Of a DNA stretch of 64,000 bases, positions 43,444-54,730 are shown piece by piece. The number at the start of each line of letters is the position of its first letter. Position 1 is the first letter of the stretch. Below the pieces are notes generated by a model. That model was not told the DNA's origin, ran no database searches, and saw only the letters and a list, made by a program, of their open reading frames with translations. Both the position numbers and the translations under genes were made by a program. The stretch is taken from positions 868,001 through 932,000 of the forward strand of contig NOKP01000015.1 in the NCBI GenBank assembly GCA_002682825.1, read 5' to 3'. This DNA is from Neonectria sp. B-13 (taxonomy: Eukaryota; Ascomycota; Sordariomycetes; Hypocreales; Nectriaceae).

Positions 43444-45010
43444 CTAGCGACGACGGCCGATGTGCGACCTAGCATGGTACCCGGTGGAGCGCTTCGAGAA
43501 TGCCTTGATGCCCTCCTGCATGGCCTTGAGGTGGCTCCAGTCGTGACTGTCCTCAGCAAGACTCCAGGCCATGAAGCCGCCGATACCCGAGTTCAAGAGG
43601 ATGGAGATCTTCTTGGTGATCAACTCAGGGGTGTCCCAAGACCAGAACAGGCTCGTGTCGGCATCCCAGTACCACTCGGCGCCGGCCTCGAGATCACTCT
43701 GGCCGTTCTTGAGAGCCTTCTGGAACGAGGCCAGGACATCGGTTCCGTCGCATTTGCCGTAGGCGGACTGGCATCCAGTTCCGCAGTGGCCAGTTGTATC
43801 TCCGCTATTGAACCGCTGGTTAATTCTCCAATTCATTATCGAAGCTGCAGGGTACTGGAACTCACCAGAAACCATACTGGCTGCAGCAGCCACCCTCGGC
43901 GCACTTGAACGAAGTACCCACGCCGCAAGAAGCATCCGTGGAGACAGTGAGGTTCGCGGGTGCCGCGGCGAAGTTGCCCTTCTCAAAGGTGATGGCTCCC
44001 GAAAAGCCAGTGTCGCTGCCGTCCGCAGCCTCGAGGAGCTCGGTCGGGCAGCCGGTAGGGCTGGTGCATTCGACGCCCTTCTTTGTGGTGAACCACTTGG
44101 CGTAGAAAGGAATGCCGCCAACGAGCTTGCTTGCGGGGAAGCCTCGGGCGATGTAGGTCTCGATGGACCGGAGAGTGCCCTGGACAGAAACGTGGTGAGC
44201 GGTAGAGGTGTCTCGTCGGTTCATCAAGTCATAGGTCATGACCTGCATGCGCTGTTAGTCACAAAGTCGAAGACCGGGCAGTATTTCCATCAGGAAACTC
44301 ACGTTGACAAAGTCGACGGCCTTGTTGATCTTGCGGACTTGCTTGGCAGTGTAAGCAATCATGTCCCGCTCCAGGCCCGGCACAGCAATGGACAGCTCCT
44401 TGGTCCCAATGGCAGACTTGATCTCGGACAGCAGCTTGGGGAAAGTCTCAATCTCGTCCTTCTTCTTCGAGTTGGGGATTCTCTTGTAATCCTCTCCGTT
44501 GCCGGCGGGGTACTCCCAGTCCACGTCTAAGTCTCGTCAGTGATGTGCGGGAAGAGGAACTGCAGGCGGTCTACGTACCGACACAGTCGTACCCGAGGCG
44601 GTCGAGCGTGCTGGCAACGTTCCTGGCAAAGGTCTTGCGAGACTTGTCGGTCTTGGCGCCCTCGCTGAAGCCGGCCGTGTCTGCCCAGCCGCCGATGGCC
44701 ATGCAGACCTTGGCCCCGTCGTCGAAGAGGGAGCGAACCTCGCTCACAGGCTTGAACGGGGTGTACACTCCGGCGGGTTCGGAGGCGAAGAGCGACGAGT
44801 TGGCAAAGGCCGTGATGACGTAGTTGATGCCCGCGGTGGTGCTCTTGTCAGGCAGGTCGGTGGTGTGGTATCTTTGGGGGCATGGTTAGTTGAAGAGCTG
44901 AGTTGAGCGCGGCGGCGATGGACGCACTGGTCAAAGTAAAGGACGTATTTCGGTTCCGCGGCGGCAGCTGTAGCCAGTGCGGCCGCACCAAGCATGAGGA
45001 GGGATCGCAT
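43444..45010 (-). CDS. GH18 chitinase with an embedded CBM18 chitin-binding module
   Basis: Five exons, complement(43444..43804, 43866..44242, 44303..44526, 44579..44871, 44928..45010), give 445 residues. It is secreted (signal peptide 1-18, ends TAAAA) and cleaves beta-1,4-linked chitin by substrate-assisted catalysis. The active-site motif is D123, D126, D128 and E130 in YDCVDVDWEYP. The usual Gly of DGxDxDxE is Cys124. GGIPFYAKW and a late GGFMAWSLAEDSHDW complete the barrel. Residues about 304-344 (FKCAEGGCCSQYGF then GDTTGHCGTGC) form an eight-Cys hevein-type CBM18 inside the catalytic domain, between the last strands, not at an end. An intron falls within it. A basic tail (HARSHIGRRR) closes the protein. 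Confidence 0.93.
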
Positions 45011-45870
45011 AGTGAAGGTAATGAGTCAATAAATGAATGAATGGAATGAATGACTTGAAGCTGGAACTGAAGAGGTGAGAGCAATGATTATCCGGGCGGC
45101 AATGTGTTAATAGATATATGCCCAGTATCAGTATCCGGGACTTTGGGCACTAAGCCACTGCCGTTGGGGCCATGAAATGACGAGGCCATTCTGTAAACTT
45201 AGACAAGGAAGAAAAAGCCTAAAGTTCTGGTGATCTACCGTATGCGGCCTAGGCATAGAAGAAGAAGCAAGGAACATGCTTCCTACAGCGCATTGCAGCG
45301 CATAATGGAAGAGCTGGCATGTCGCACGCTGGGGAAGTCGGGTTGAATAAAGTTCAGCATTGTCTCCCTTGCAATTTCCGGACTGCCGGACATACATTGA
45401 TAAAGTTTGGCGTCCAACCGGGCGGCCCGACGCGTCCAAACTCCAAACGCCCGGTTTACCAGCAAATTGGAACCGTAAATGCCGTCGCAAGCCTCCACGA
45501 AAGAAGGGGGGAAGATGCTTTGACAGGCCGACAACGGTTCTTGGCGTTGGGTGTCAAGGGTATTTGTTGACAACTGCCGCTGTCAGTCGGTCAGTCGCGT
45601 CGCTGATTCCTGGCAAATCTTCCGACCGGGCGAACTCACTACGACGCTAGGGATGAAACGTGTTATATCAGATGAGATTATGAGTTGGATTTATTAGATG
45701 ATCTTAAGTTGACTTTTTCAATCAATTTGGACTCCTGCGTCTCCTCCAAGCCAGTGCCCGGTTGATGCATCCCTCTCCGAGAGTGTCCACACCACGTCGA
45801 TGCTACTCGTACAAGCCAACACAGTCAGATATTATACACGGACAGACAAAAAGAAGAGCTGTCTCAAGCC
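45011..45870. other. Intergenic, chitinase promoter and hydrolase 3' side
   Basis: 860 bp. A TATATC element lies at about 45113-45118 on the minus strand, roughly 105 nt before the chitinase ATG. No gene seen. Confidence 0.4.
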
Positions 45871-46896
45871 TCAAGCCTCCTCCTTGATCTTGTCCTTTTC
45901 CGCCTCCTGCGGCACAAGCTCCGCCAAGGCACCTTCTAGATGCTTGAACATGGTGTAATGCGTGTCGCCCTCAAACTCCCGCAACTCACTGTGAGGCAAC
46001 CGTTCTGCCATGTACCGGATCATCGCCACCGGCGCATTCTTGTCTTCGACTCCATGCCACATTCGAACCACGTCGTAGTCCACGTCCTCAAACTTGAAGC
46101 CCCAGTCCTGCGACGACAGCAACTTGGCCTCGTGGACGGCTGCCTCGGCGCCCTGCCTAAACGGCTCTTCGAAGAGGAGGCGTACGAGTTCTTCTCTTAT
46201 CTCCGGAATCGTCCGCTCTGGTGCCGCATCGTCTTGGTCTGTGTTTTCTGCTTTCGCCTTCTCCTTCTCCTTGTCCCTCAGCCCTTGTAGATACCCATCG
46301 ACCCGCCTCGTCACCAGCCCCGTAGTCGCAAGCCATCTTGCAGTGCCCACAATCGCAGCCAAGATCACCCGTAGCCCGCTCGGCCAATAATTAGCGGCGA
46401 CACTCATCACGCGGCGGGACAACGACATCTGCTTCGGCCCGGCGGCCCACGGCGGCCCGCTCGCGAAGAGGCCGACGCCGGTGAGCATGTCCCGCGGCAA
46501 CTCGCGCGCGCAGGCCAGCGCGAACGGGCCGCCCCCGGAGAGCCCCAGCACGGCGAAGCGCGACAGGCGCATGCCCTGGGCGAAGGCGCGGACGTCGGCG
46601 GGCCAGTCCAGGATGCGACGCTGGGGCTGGGGCGTCGACAAGCCGAAGCCCGGCCGGTCCAGCGCGATGAGCCGGAGGTTGCGGCGCCGGGCCGCCTCCA
46701 GCACCGGCCCCGCCTCGAGCCGCGACGACGGGTACCCGTGGAAGTAGAGCACCGGCGTGCCGTCCGGGACTCCGTACTCGGCGAAACCGAGCACCCGGCC
46801 GTCGGGGAGTTTGAAGGTCTGGTTCTCGTGAGGCAAAGTCGCCATGGTGCGGTTCAGGGGCGTGGTGAGACGCCGCAAGATAGGTCGAATTGACAT
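45871..46896 (-). CDS. Alpha/beta-hydrolase fold protein
   Basis: A single exon of 341 residues. The start is MSIRPILRRL (46896); a frame four codons longer begins with TTG. The fold shows LYFHGYPSSRLE (oxyanion region), LIALDRPGFGLS, the nucleophile elbow LGLSGGGPFAL with S120, and a late EGDTHYTM with a candidate catalytic His near 313. The acid is probably in the WHGVEDKNAPV segment. A charged loop (about 208-235, DKEKEKAKAENTDQDD) forms an inserted lid or linker. The N-terminus is Arg-rich and amphipathic (RPILRRLTTPLNRT), possibly mitochondrial. Substrate class unknown; esterases, lipases and epoxide hydrolases all share this pattern. High GC in the middle third. Confidence 0.88.
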   Translation of the reverse strand: MSIRPILRRLTTPLNRTMATLPHENQTFKLPDGRVLGFAEYGVPDGTPVLYFHGYPSSRLEAGPVLEAARRRNLRLIALDRPGFGLSTPQPQRRILDWPADVRAFAQGMRLSRFAVLGLSGGGPFALACARELPRDMLTGVGLFASGPPWAAGPKQMSLSRRVMSVAANYWPSGLRVILAAIVGTARWLATTGLVTRRVDGYLQGLRDKEKEKAKAENTDQDDAAPERTIPEIREELVRLLFEEPFRQGAEAAVHEAKLLSSQDWGFKFEDVDYDVVRMWHGVEDKNAPVAMIRYMAERLPHSELREFEGDTHYTMFKHLEGALAELVPQEAEKDKIKEEA

Positions 46897-48191
46897 GTCG
46901 CAGCTCAATGAGAAAGGGAATGAGAGGAGCCCAGGGAATATACCCGATATTCAAGGTGGGCCAGCGGACTGTATATGAGGTCGCGAAGACAGCTTTTATT
47001 CTTCCATCATACGAAATACGACAGGGGTTTGGTCCTGGTCGCCTGTGAGACTGCGCCGTATTGAATACGACAGGGGTGTCAGTAGCGTTACGGCACCTAA
47101 ACTAGACTCTACAGAGCATCATGAGCCGCTCAGCACAATTCAACCTAGTGCTAACCAGGACGAGTACATGGCTAGCGTATATTTTGCGGACTGGGCTTCA
47201 TGGGGAGGGAGCAGCCATACAGTGGGCTCTTTGTCAACTGACAAATATTGGTTGCATTTCTCACAATATGATACATCGTGACGTTGACATAGCCACATGT
47301 TGTCCCTTGTCTGGTTATATTGCTGCAAGTACGCGAGTCGCGCCGCCATCCAAGCAACTCACTGACAAGAGCTTCGACGTGGGATTGGGAGCTGGTTGCG
47401 GCACCCGGTTGGTGCTGGGGTCGAGGATCCATCGCCGAGGACTCGGTCGCAACCGTCCTGGGCTGGCTTTCTTCGGGCGCCAAAAGGGAGAAGTAAATGA
47501 ACAGTTGGAAATTCCAGCGAAGACGGTTGGCTTGGAAGCAAAGATGATGTTTGGTGTTGGTTGATATCGACAACTCAGAGGGAACATTAGCAAATATTTA
47601 TTCTTTCCAACCTGCTCGTGGCTGGAAGGCATCAAAAACGGATAATTGGCAAAAATACGGTTGTTCTAGACCAAGGCTGACGTCCCTTCAGGTCGAAACA
47701 GCCTCCTGTGGTCTAGGGAGAACAAAGGAAGAGCAAGGGCTCAAGGGTCAGCGTCCAAGTTCCAACAACCGCAGCACGTTTCTGTGAGCAAAAGCGCCGT
47801 CGCTGAAAAGCGACCTGTCCAGTAATAAAGACAGAGCGCCGCTATCTCGTACAAGTGGCGTATTCATTTGTGGGATCGTACCAAGCCTCAGTGTTGCGTA
47901 GTTCGGCTGGCTTTCTAGAACAAAGAATTCCGTGCATCATCCAGCCACGTTAAACGTAACGACATGAGCAGGACTAATGCCTGTCCCTCTCGTTTCAACT
48001 ACATCTGAGACAGTAGCAAATGGCAAATGGAAAATGGTACAAGTGACACCTAGTTTAGGCTTTCAGCTAAACCCCTGGATCCTCCTGGGTGGTAGACTGT
48101 AGATATTGCACATGGTGAGGGCTTGGGAGTTAAGACGGTCAATTAGTCTAGTAAAATGAGCGTGTGCCATATGATATCACACTATATCACA
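46897..48191. other. Intergenic, no gene seen
   Basis: About 1.3 kb of mixed composition. Frames on both strands around 47121-47787 overlap and lack domains. Confidence 0.4.
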
Positions 48192-49181
48192 TCAATGCAG
48201 TGAGGTCCGCATCACCTGTGTGAAGCGGGGAGCAGCCCACATGTACGGCCTAACATACGCCCCCGTGTATGGCCTAACAAACGCCCAATCCCTTTCAACC
48301 TCGGCGTCGATTTTCTCCAACTCTTCCTCTGTAGACGGGCAAAGGTTTCGCAGCTCGAGGAGCGACCGAATTCCTTCCATGTAGCTTTCCGTGTCCATCT
48401 CGCGGTCGTCGCAGCCGGGCTTGAGACGAGCCGGCTTGACCTTGTTCGAGTACCTGTACCGGAAGCATCGATAGTCGCACGTGCAGAGCTGGTTCGGATC
48501 GGCCCCGTACTGCAGCAGTAACGTAAAGCAGGACACGAATGGTGTAGTCCATGTCCTCATGGCGTGAGGCAGCAGGTTCACGTACTGGCTGTCTGCGACG
48601 TTCACGTTGACGCCTGCTTCGAGCAGAGCCCGGAACACCCGGTTATGGAACAACCCGGCCTTCTTTTGCTCTTCAAATTCGGTCCACCCTTGGTTGCAAT
48701 CAATTTCGGATTCGCGGATCGCCAAATCGAAGGGCGAACAGCGGGGGTATGGCCCGGAACTCGCTTCGTCGCGATCGGGTCCGTCTGGGTTGGCTCCGTG
48801 GTCGAGAAGCCACTCCACCACCTCGACCTTCCTGTATCGGATGGCGAGGTGAAGCGCGCTGATTTCGCAAAAGCCCATCCACCGACAGATAGATTTGTCG
48901 CTTCTATCTCTATACTCAAGGTTGAGCGGCGCACCAGCCGCGAGGCACGTCTCGAGGAGGGGGATGGAGCCCTTCATCGCGCCGAGGAACAGAGGAAGCC
49001 AGTTAAGCTTGGTGCCACTCAACTTGTACAGGTCCATGTGAAGCATGTTGTGGAATCTCTTTGATGTTCTGAGGAAGTTCAGTCTATCCCGGAAAGAGCA
49101 AAGATGTGAAAACAATATAATAAGAAGCTCGTCCGGTAAGTTGGAGAGACGGTCCATACTAGGTTGCCTCGTTAGTGCCAT
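48192..49181 (-). CDS. F-box protein with ankyrin repeats
   Basis: A single exon of 329 residues from ATG 49181 (MALTRQPSMDRLSNLPDELL); the longer frame begins with TTG. Residues about 10-45 are an F-box, LSNLPDELLIILFSHL then RTSKRFHNML, which would bind Skp1. About 60-250 are divergent ankyrin units: LPLFLGAMKGSIPLLETCLAAGA, SALHLAIRYRKVEVVEWLLDHGANPDGP, CSPFDLAIRES and a TPFVSCFTLLLQYGADPN unit. The C-terminal 80 residues are not recognised. By family it would be an SCF ubiquitin-ligase adaptor recruiting an unknown target. The CHAT-protein gene lies 850 bp further right on the same strand. Confidence 0.85.
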   Translation of the reverse strand: MALTRQPSMDRLSNLPDELLIILFSHLCSFRDRLNFLRTSKRFHNMLHMDLYKLSGTKLNWLPLFLGAMKGSIPLLETCLAAGAPLNLEYRDRSDKSICRWMGFCEISALHLAIRYRKVEVVEWLLDHGANPDGPDRDEASSGPYPRCSPFDLAIRESEIDCNQGWTEFEEQKKAGLFHNRVFRALLEAGVNVNVADSQYVNLLPHAMRTWTTPFVSCFTLLLQYGADPNQLCTCDYRCFRYRYSNKVKPARLKPGCDDREMDTESYMEGIRSLLELRNLCPSTEEELEKIDAEVERDWAFVRPYTGAYVRPYMWAAPRFTQVMRTSLH

Positions 49182-50027
49182 ACCTGCTGTAAGTTTGAGT
49201 GAAAATAGTATACTGTTTGCTGCCAAGTCGATAGTCGGTTTCAAATTGAAGTTAGGATGCTTGATGTGTTTCAAGGCTTACTACGGTATGGCATGGAATA
49301 TTGCAAAGTATATATACGTAAATGAAAGCATCGGCATCAACCGATTCTTAGTCTTCCGCCATATAAAAGTGAAGCTTGAGATAAAGAGCCACAAAGAACG
49401 ACCTCAACATAGTCGACTCTCGGACTTGAGTTCATTTGTTCTTAACTTGTGACTGCCGTACAGTGCCCTTTGACAAGATTCCGTGTTCTCGGCGCCGACT
49501 GTAATAACGTCCTGTATTATCTTTGTGATGACAATGGGATACAGCTAACAAAAAGCGGTGCCTGTGCCAGCAAGGAAGCTGTGCACTGGGACGTTGGTCT
49601 GGCTTTGTGCGCTGGTCTCTAATTGGAACAATAAAGCGATGTTCAATGATAAGATCATAAGATAGCGGCCTTTTCAACCCTCAATATGTGGGGGCACGAC
49701 TTGACTGTTCTGTGAAGACAAGTCGGGAATGCCAACGACACGCTCCATTCGCCGTGTCTATGCAAGCTCGCTACGCTAATACAAGATGTCTGGTCCTAAG
49801 CAGAGATCATATCGCTTTGCCCTATTAATTTGCCCTATTAAAAGACCACGTAATATACGTACACTCCCTAAACGCCTCCCACTCCCCAATGCTAGATGTC
49901 TAGATGCTACAGTTTTATAGAGGTATGTATACACAACAAGAGAGCACCCGCTTCTTGTCAGCCGTTGGTAGAGTATTCTGTCCTCCTCTTTTCGAATATG
50001 GATTCAGAGTAGTGATAGCCCTCGGCT
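49182..50027. other. Intergenic between the CHAT gene and the F-box/ankyrin gene
   Basis: 846 bp, AT-rich. It holds the promoter of the F-box/ankyrin gene (TATA at 49309-49316). No gene seen. Confidence 0.45.
49309..49316 (-). promoter_or_regulatory. TATA-like element of the F-box/ankyrin gene
   Basis: TATATATA, 128-135 nt upstream of the ATG at 49181. Confidence 0.4.
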
Positions 50028-52304
50028 TCACCCCTGGATCCCCAACTTGGGCTTCTTCTCCTCCGTCGGCAACCTCACGTCGCGGATATACCGGCTGTGC
50101 ACCGTGTAACTCCACGGCAGATGCACCCACCACTCGCCCTGGAGGTGCTGCAGATACGTCCGCCACCACTGGGCGTCCTCGCTCCCCAGGAACAGCAGGT
50201 AGCTGTGCCCGTCGGCGTGCAGCCGCTCCGCGAACCGCTGCAGTCCCGCCTGCGCCATGAACCGCCGCTGCTCCAGCTGTGCGTTCCGCCCGGCGTCGGC
50301 CAGGAACCCCGGCGCCACGACCCCATCCACGTCTTGCACCACGTGGAGCGTCTGCCGGAGCGCCCGCACCGGCTTCGGGTAAAGGAGCTGCAGGTAGCCG
50401 GCTTTGGTTGGCCGCGCCCGCCGCTCCCGGGGCTTCACGCTGCCGGGGAGGAGGCGAGATCGCGCAAAGTCCTTGGCTTTGTAGTAGAGCACCTCGTCCA
50501 CCAGGTTGGTGCTCAGCCACATGCTCGCCATTTGGTCGATGGTGTTGTTGAGCTTGGAGCCCGGCCGCCGGAGGTCGCTGGCGTAGACGACGCGGAACGT
50601 CATGAGCTTGTACTCGAGCTCCAGCAGGTGCAGCTGCATCCGCATCACCGGCTCGCTCCCGATAATAAAGCTGTCCCCGAGCCGCGGCGTCGACGGCTTC
50701 CACACTCCGCTCAGGTAGCTCTTGACCGAGTTGTTAGATGTTGTCGAGCCTTGAGAGAGAGCGGACGGCGCCGGACTGGGCTCGCGTGCGACAGGGTCGA
50801 GTGCGTGTGCCGTCGGCAAGTTGCGGGAGTAGTTGACGCACAGGAAGAAGTCCTGGTACTCACGTCCTACCCGGCTCGTGGGCTTCTGCCGTATAGCTTC
50901 CCGACCCCGCTGCGCCGCGAGGTGGAAGCTCTTGCAGTGAAATAGCAGCTCGTCGTAGAAGGTGTCAAGGTACGTGGCCACCGTCTGCCAGTGGACGTAA
51001 AACCACATGGCAGAGACGTTGCAAATGCCATGCTGGAGGAAGATATGGGCGAGGCTTGTGCCGGATCCGGAGCGATTGTAGGCTGAGAGACAGGCATTGA
51101 GGACGACATTCTCTATCTTGTAGCGAGCCAAGACCGCCGCCACAGCATCGGCCTTTGCGAGGGACGTCTGAGGTACTTGATAGCCGTATGTGCGTGAGAC
51201 GTGATTCTGCTGGGCAAAGAGCAGCCAAGGAACCTCATTTCCATGCCTAGGTCGCAATAGTCAGCCAGGTTAAGAAGTTAAGAAAAATATGTGATAGACA
51301 TACCCGTCATCCATGATGCGCCCGTGAAGATCAAAATGGACGAGATGAAAATGTACCCCCTCCAAAGAGCGCACCTTTAGATGGTCCTCGAGCTCCTCGC
51401 GGCTCCCCGGACGCACCACCTCAAGCAGAAGCCGACTCCGCAGCTTTCGCTGGACGTTCATGAGAGGCCACTGAGCCAAATCAGGCTCCGGGTCCCGCTC
51501 GGCGCCGGTCCGGCTGAAGTCGCGGGCCACGACGAGCAGTACGTGGAAGTTGAGCATCGGGTCGGCCTGCACGGCGGCGAACGAGGGCGGACGATTGCCG
51601 GGCCGTGTGGAGCGCAATCTCAACAGCGTCAAAGGCACGTTGCTGATGCGAGTGACGCGCAGGCGCAGCTTGGGCATGTAAGCGACGTGGACAGCTTCAA
51701 GGAGCTCCCAGGCCAGGCAGTGGATTCCGGGGACGGAACCCGGGGAGTCGGCGGTGTCATCGGGGGCGCCGTCGACAATGTAGACCTGGCACTCCGTGGC
51801 TCCGGGCGAGAAGCAGCTCAGGTTGAGCTCCAGCTGGGCCAGCAGGTTCTCCCCATAGGCGCGGATCAGCTCCTCAAGGTGGGAGATGCCGTCGGTGGCG
51901 CCGTCCTGCAGCGTGACACTCATGCTCTCGGCGCTCCATCGGGGGCGGTCGGAGTCGCGCAGGTAGTGCTCGAAGACGGACTCGTACTCGGACTCGAGGA
52001 AGGGGTCGGTGATGGTGGCGGGGGTAGCGTCGTGGTCGTTGACTTTGATGGTGACGTTCCACCGGCGGCGACGCCGCGGGGGCTGTGAAGGGGGATTCAG
52101 GGTGTGGTTGTGTTGGTGGTAGATGTCATCGTGTGGTTCCTCGGTGTCGTGTGCCTCGGTGTAAAGTAGTTGGTCGCGGTCGTGGTTGTGGATTTCGTCG
52201 TGTTCGCGTTGCGCCGTTGGCGGGACTTGGCCGCCAGCAGGCAGCGACTCGGATGCTAGCCCTTGCCGTCGTGCCGGATGCGAGTGCACGTAGACGACAT
52301 CCAT
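50028..52304 (-). CDS. CHAT-domain (caspase-like) protein with unassigned C-terminal region
   Basis: Two exons, complement(50028..51246, 51304..52304), give 739 residues. The 57-nt intron (GTATGT, CCTAG) is phase 2 and joins HGRIMDDG to HGNEVPWLLF. Residues about 255-440 read as a CHAT cysteine-protease fold: FHVLLVVARD strand, LVHFDLHGR with catalytic His327, VVLNACLSAYN with Cys386, then IFLQHGICNVSAMWFYVHWQ. No TPR repeats or NLR ATPase (P-loop) accompany it. The N-terminal 90 residues are His/Pro/Arg-rich, then a conserved-looking region (about 90-250). The last 280 residues match nothing I know; they include LELEYKLMTFRVVYASD and SYLLFLGSEDAQWWRTYLQ. Function may be regulated proteolysis, but substrate and trigger are unknown. 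Confidence 0.8.
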
Positions 52305-54730
52305 ATCCCGGTCCCGTGTCCGTGTCGTTGAGCCAGTCTGTCCATTGACTACATGTTCTGCGTCGCGTGCGGGTGCGTGTCGTCGCGCATGAGGGTTTGG
52401 GGCGGGTTTCTGTCGTCGCGAATGCCCTCGTTTCTCTCTTCCTTGTCTTCGCCTGCGTCTTCGTCTGCTGCCTTTCGATCCCTAGCTGGAGCCGAAGCTG
52501 GTCTGCTTACAGCGAGTGAATATGCAAGCCCAGGGCCACAGAACGGTGGTTGTTGCTGGTTCTCCTGTCTGACAATGCTACGTCAGACGAGGCACCATTG
52601 CGGCAAGCTCCCAGCGCTCAGAAGGTCGCGGACAGGGTCAATGCAGATGAGCACAGGCAAACAGCAAGATTGCAAGGTTACAATGTCGAAAATCTAACCC
52701 CGACACAAGAGAGGAGAGGCGACAAAAGGAAAAGGAAAAGAAGAGCCTGGCCGTCCTCAAGGCAGCGCAAACAAGGCGACCAACCGAAACCACGGAATTT
52801 CGTACAACGGAACCCGGCACAACAGAAGAAACGCGGTCCAGCCCGCCCCACCAAACCTGGAACCCCAGGGCGTTCCCCCGCCCGCTAATTAGCCCTTCCC
52901 AGACAGTGGAGTGAACGGTCAACCAGCGGCTGGAACCACTGGGGCTCTGCAGCTCCCCGGGCCCCTGGAAATTCGCATTTGCGGGCCCAGCGTCTCAGCC
53001 ACTGAACCGCCCGTCTAATTCGGGAGTCTGGGGGCAGATCCTCAATGGCCGGGCTGGCTCAGCGCCGATCCAATGGCGCCGCCGCCACCGATGGTCAGCG
53101 CTCGCTAACAGAGACGAAGGCGAGCTGGCTGGATGAGGCGAGGCGAAAGTTGCCAGGCTTCCTGTTCAGCTGTTCTATGACTGGGCGCCATCGGGTGACT
53201 TGTCATTGCGTGGCTGAGGTTATTGACACGCCAACGTTGAAAACGGCTTCTCTTGTAATTTCAACAGATCAGAATTGAAACAAAGAGCACCTGGGGTGTT
53301 GATTGTGTACATATGTATCCAAGGTCCATTCTTACTTCACATTCATGCAAAGTCCTCGTATAATTCAACGTGTAATGCGGCTATGTCATATGCCAACAAA
53401 GGACAATACTGGGCTAGCACAGCCAGCACAATCACCAAATCTCCAACTGTATTCGTAACTGCAACTCCTCAACTCCTCCTAGTGCATCTCAGCCTCTCTC
53501 CTCCATGCCGCCTTTATCCCCATCTCTCAGCCTGAAAGCCTCGCAGCCTCCCCGTCACATCAGCTCAGCCACGCCCAGGCACCCTTCCTGAGCAGCGAAC
53601 GAGGCGGACAGGCACCCCTCTCAAAGATAGAGTTTGTTTGCCTTTCTCGCCACACCACCATGGCTCATCCCGTGAACCATGGCCGGCCGCCCGTTGCTTT
53701 AGGCACGCGGGCCGAGAATTAGCCTTTCGGGCTGGCCCGCAGTCTTGGGGGGCAGTTGGGAAGCGATGAGCGCTGGTCAAGCAGCTGTGCAAATGGCCTT
53801 GTTCGCTTTGACTCGTCTCAGATGCTGTTCTTCTTAGGTGGTCGCGATTGAGTCGTCATGAGTCACGAGCAACATAAGGCTTCATCCCGGCTGGATGTTG
53901 TCCAGTTGGACATCAAACTTGCAGGTGGAGGACTAACCATGCATGATGCGGTTAGCATCTTGTCGGGTTGTTAGTGTTTCCAAGACAAGAATACATCACG
54001 AAGATAAACGAAACTTGAAAGTGGTGGTTTACTGTCTTCATTGAGAATTCAGGCTAGTCTTTGCCTCAAAGACTAGAATTAGGCCTTCGACCGGCTTTCG
54101 CCTTGTCTTGTACCCTTCGTCCAGGTCTATCTGTTCCTATCTCCTTCTCACACGCCTCAGTCCAAACGAGTGTGGTATTTCCTCAAAACGCCCCTCTTCC
54201 TTGGAAAAGATGATAAAACCCAGCAAAATGAATGAGAAAACCAACATTCCCTCCCATGTAATGCAAGCACCTGTACCTGCTGCCCTCGCAACGTACATCG
54301 AGCGGTTCCAGATTAAAAGCCCTCTTCGGATGACCTCGGTAGAAACAGGCAACGAGGAAGAGAATCCAACAAGCGAACAATTCGTGTACCGTGATCCTGT
54401 CCATGTCGAGATGCCGGGAGCTTAACGGTGTATAAACAAAAAGCCAAAGAAATCAGAGTAAAAGCACTGTCCAAACAACCCAACACGCCCTATATCATCC
54501 CACATCCGCGGGTGCCACTGCAACCCGGGCAATTTCATATTTCGTTAAGACACATCTCGTTTCGTTCATGAAACCAGAAATGAAAGGGAAAAAACAAACG
54601 CAATAAAAGCAAACGCAGAGCAGTAATAAAAAACGGTATGGTGGAATACATGCGTTCTGACGCCGTGAAATGTAGTTTGTCGAAGACAAGATTGAGAAAA
54701 TGGAAACGGTGTACCCAGTCGAATAACTCT
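52305..54730. other. Intergenic, no confident gene
   Basis: About 2.4 kb. The CHAT-gene promoter is presumably left of 52900. Frames at 53045 and 54108-54425 have no family. A minus frame near 54137-54352 has a short hydrophobic run but overlaps an equally long plus frame, so neither is called. Confidence 0.4.

Noticed and set aside
50028..51246. Possibility that the CHAT C-terminal exon is a separate gene
   Set aside because: The frame joins exon 1 through a canonical phase-2 intron, and the catalytic His and Cys fall on either side of it in the order expected for one CHAT domain.
54137..54404. Minus frames with short hydrophobic runs downstream of the J-protein gene
   Set aside because: Two overlapping frames are equally open and a plus frame covers the same bases. 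No motif.
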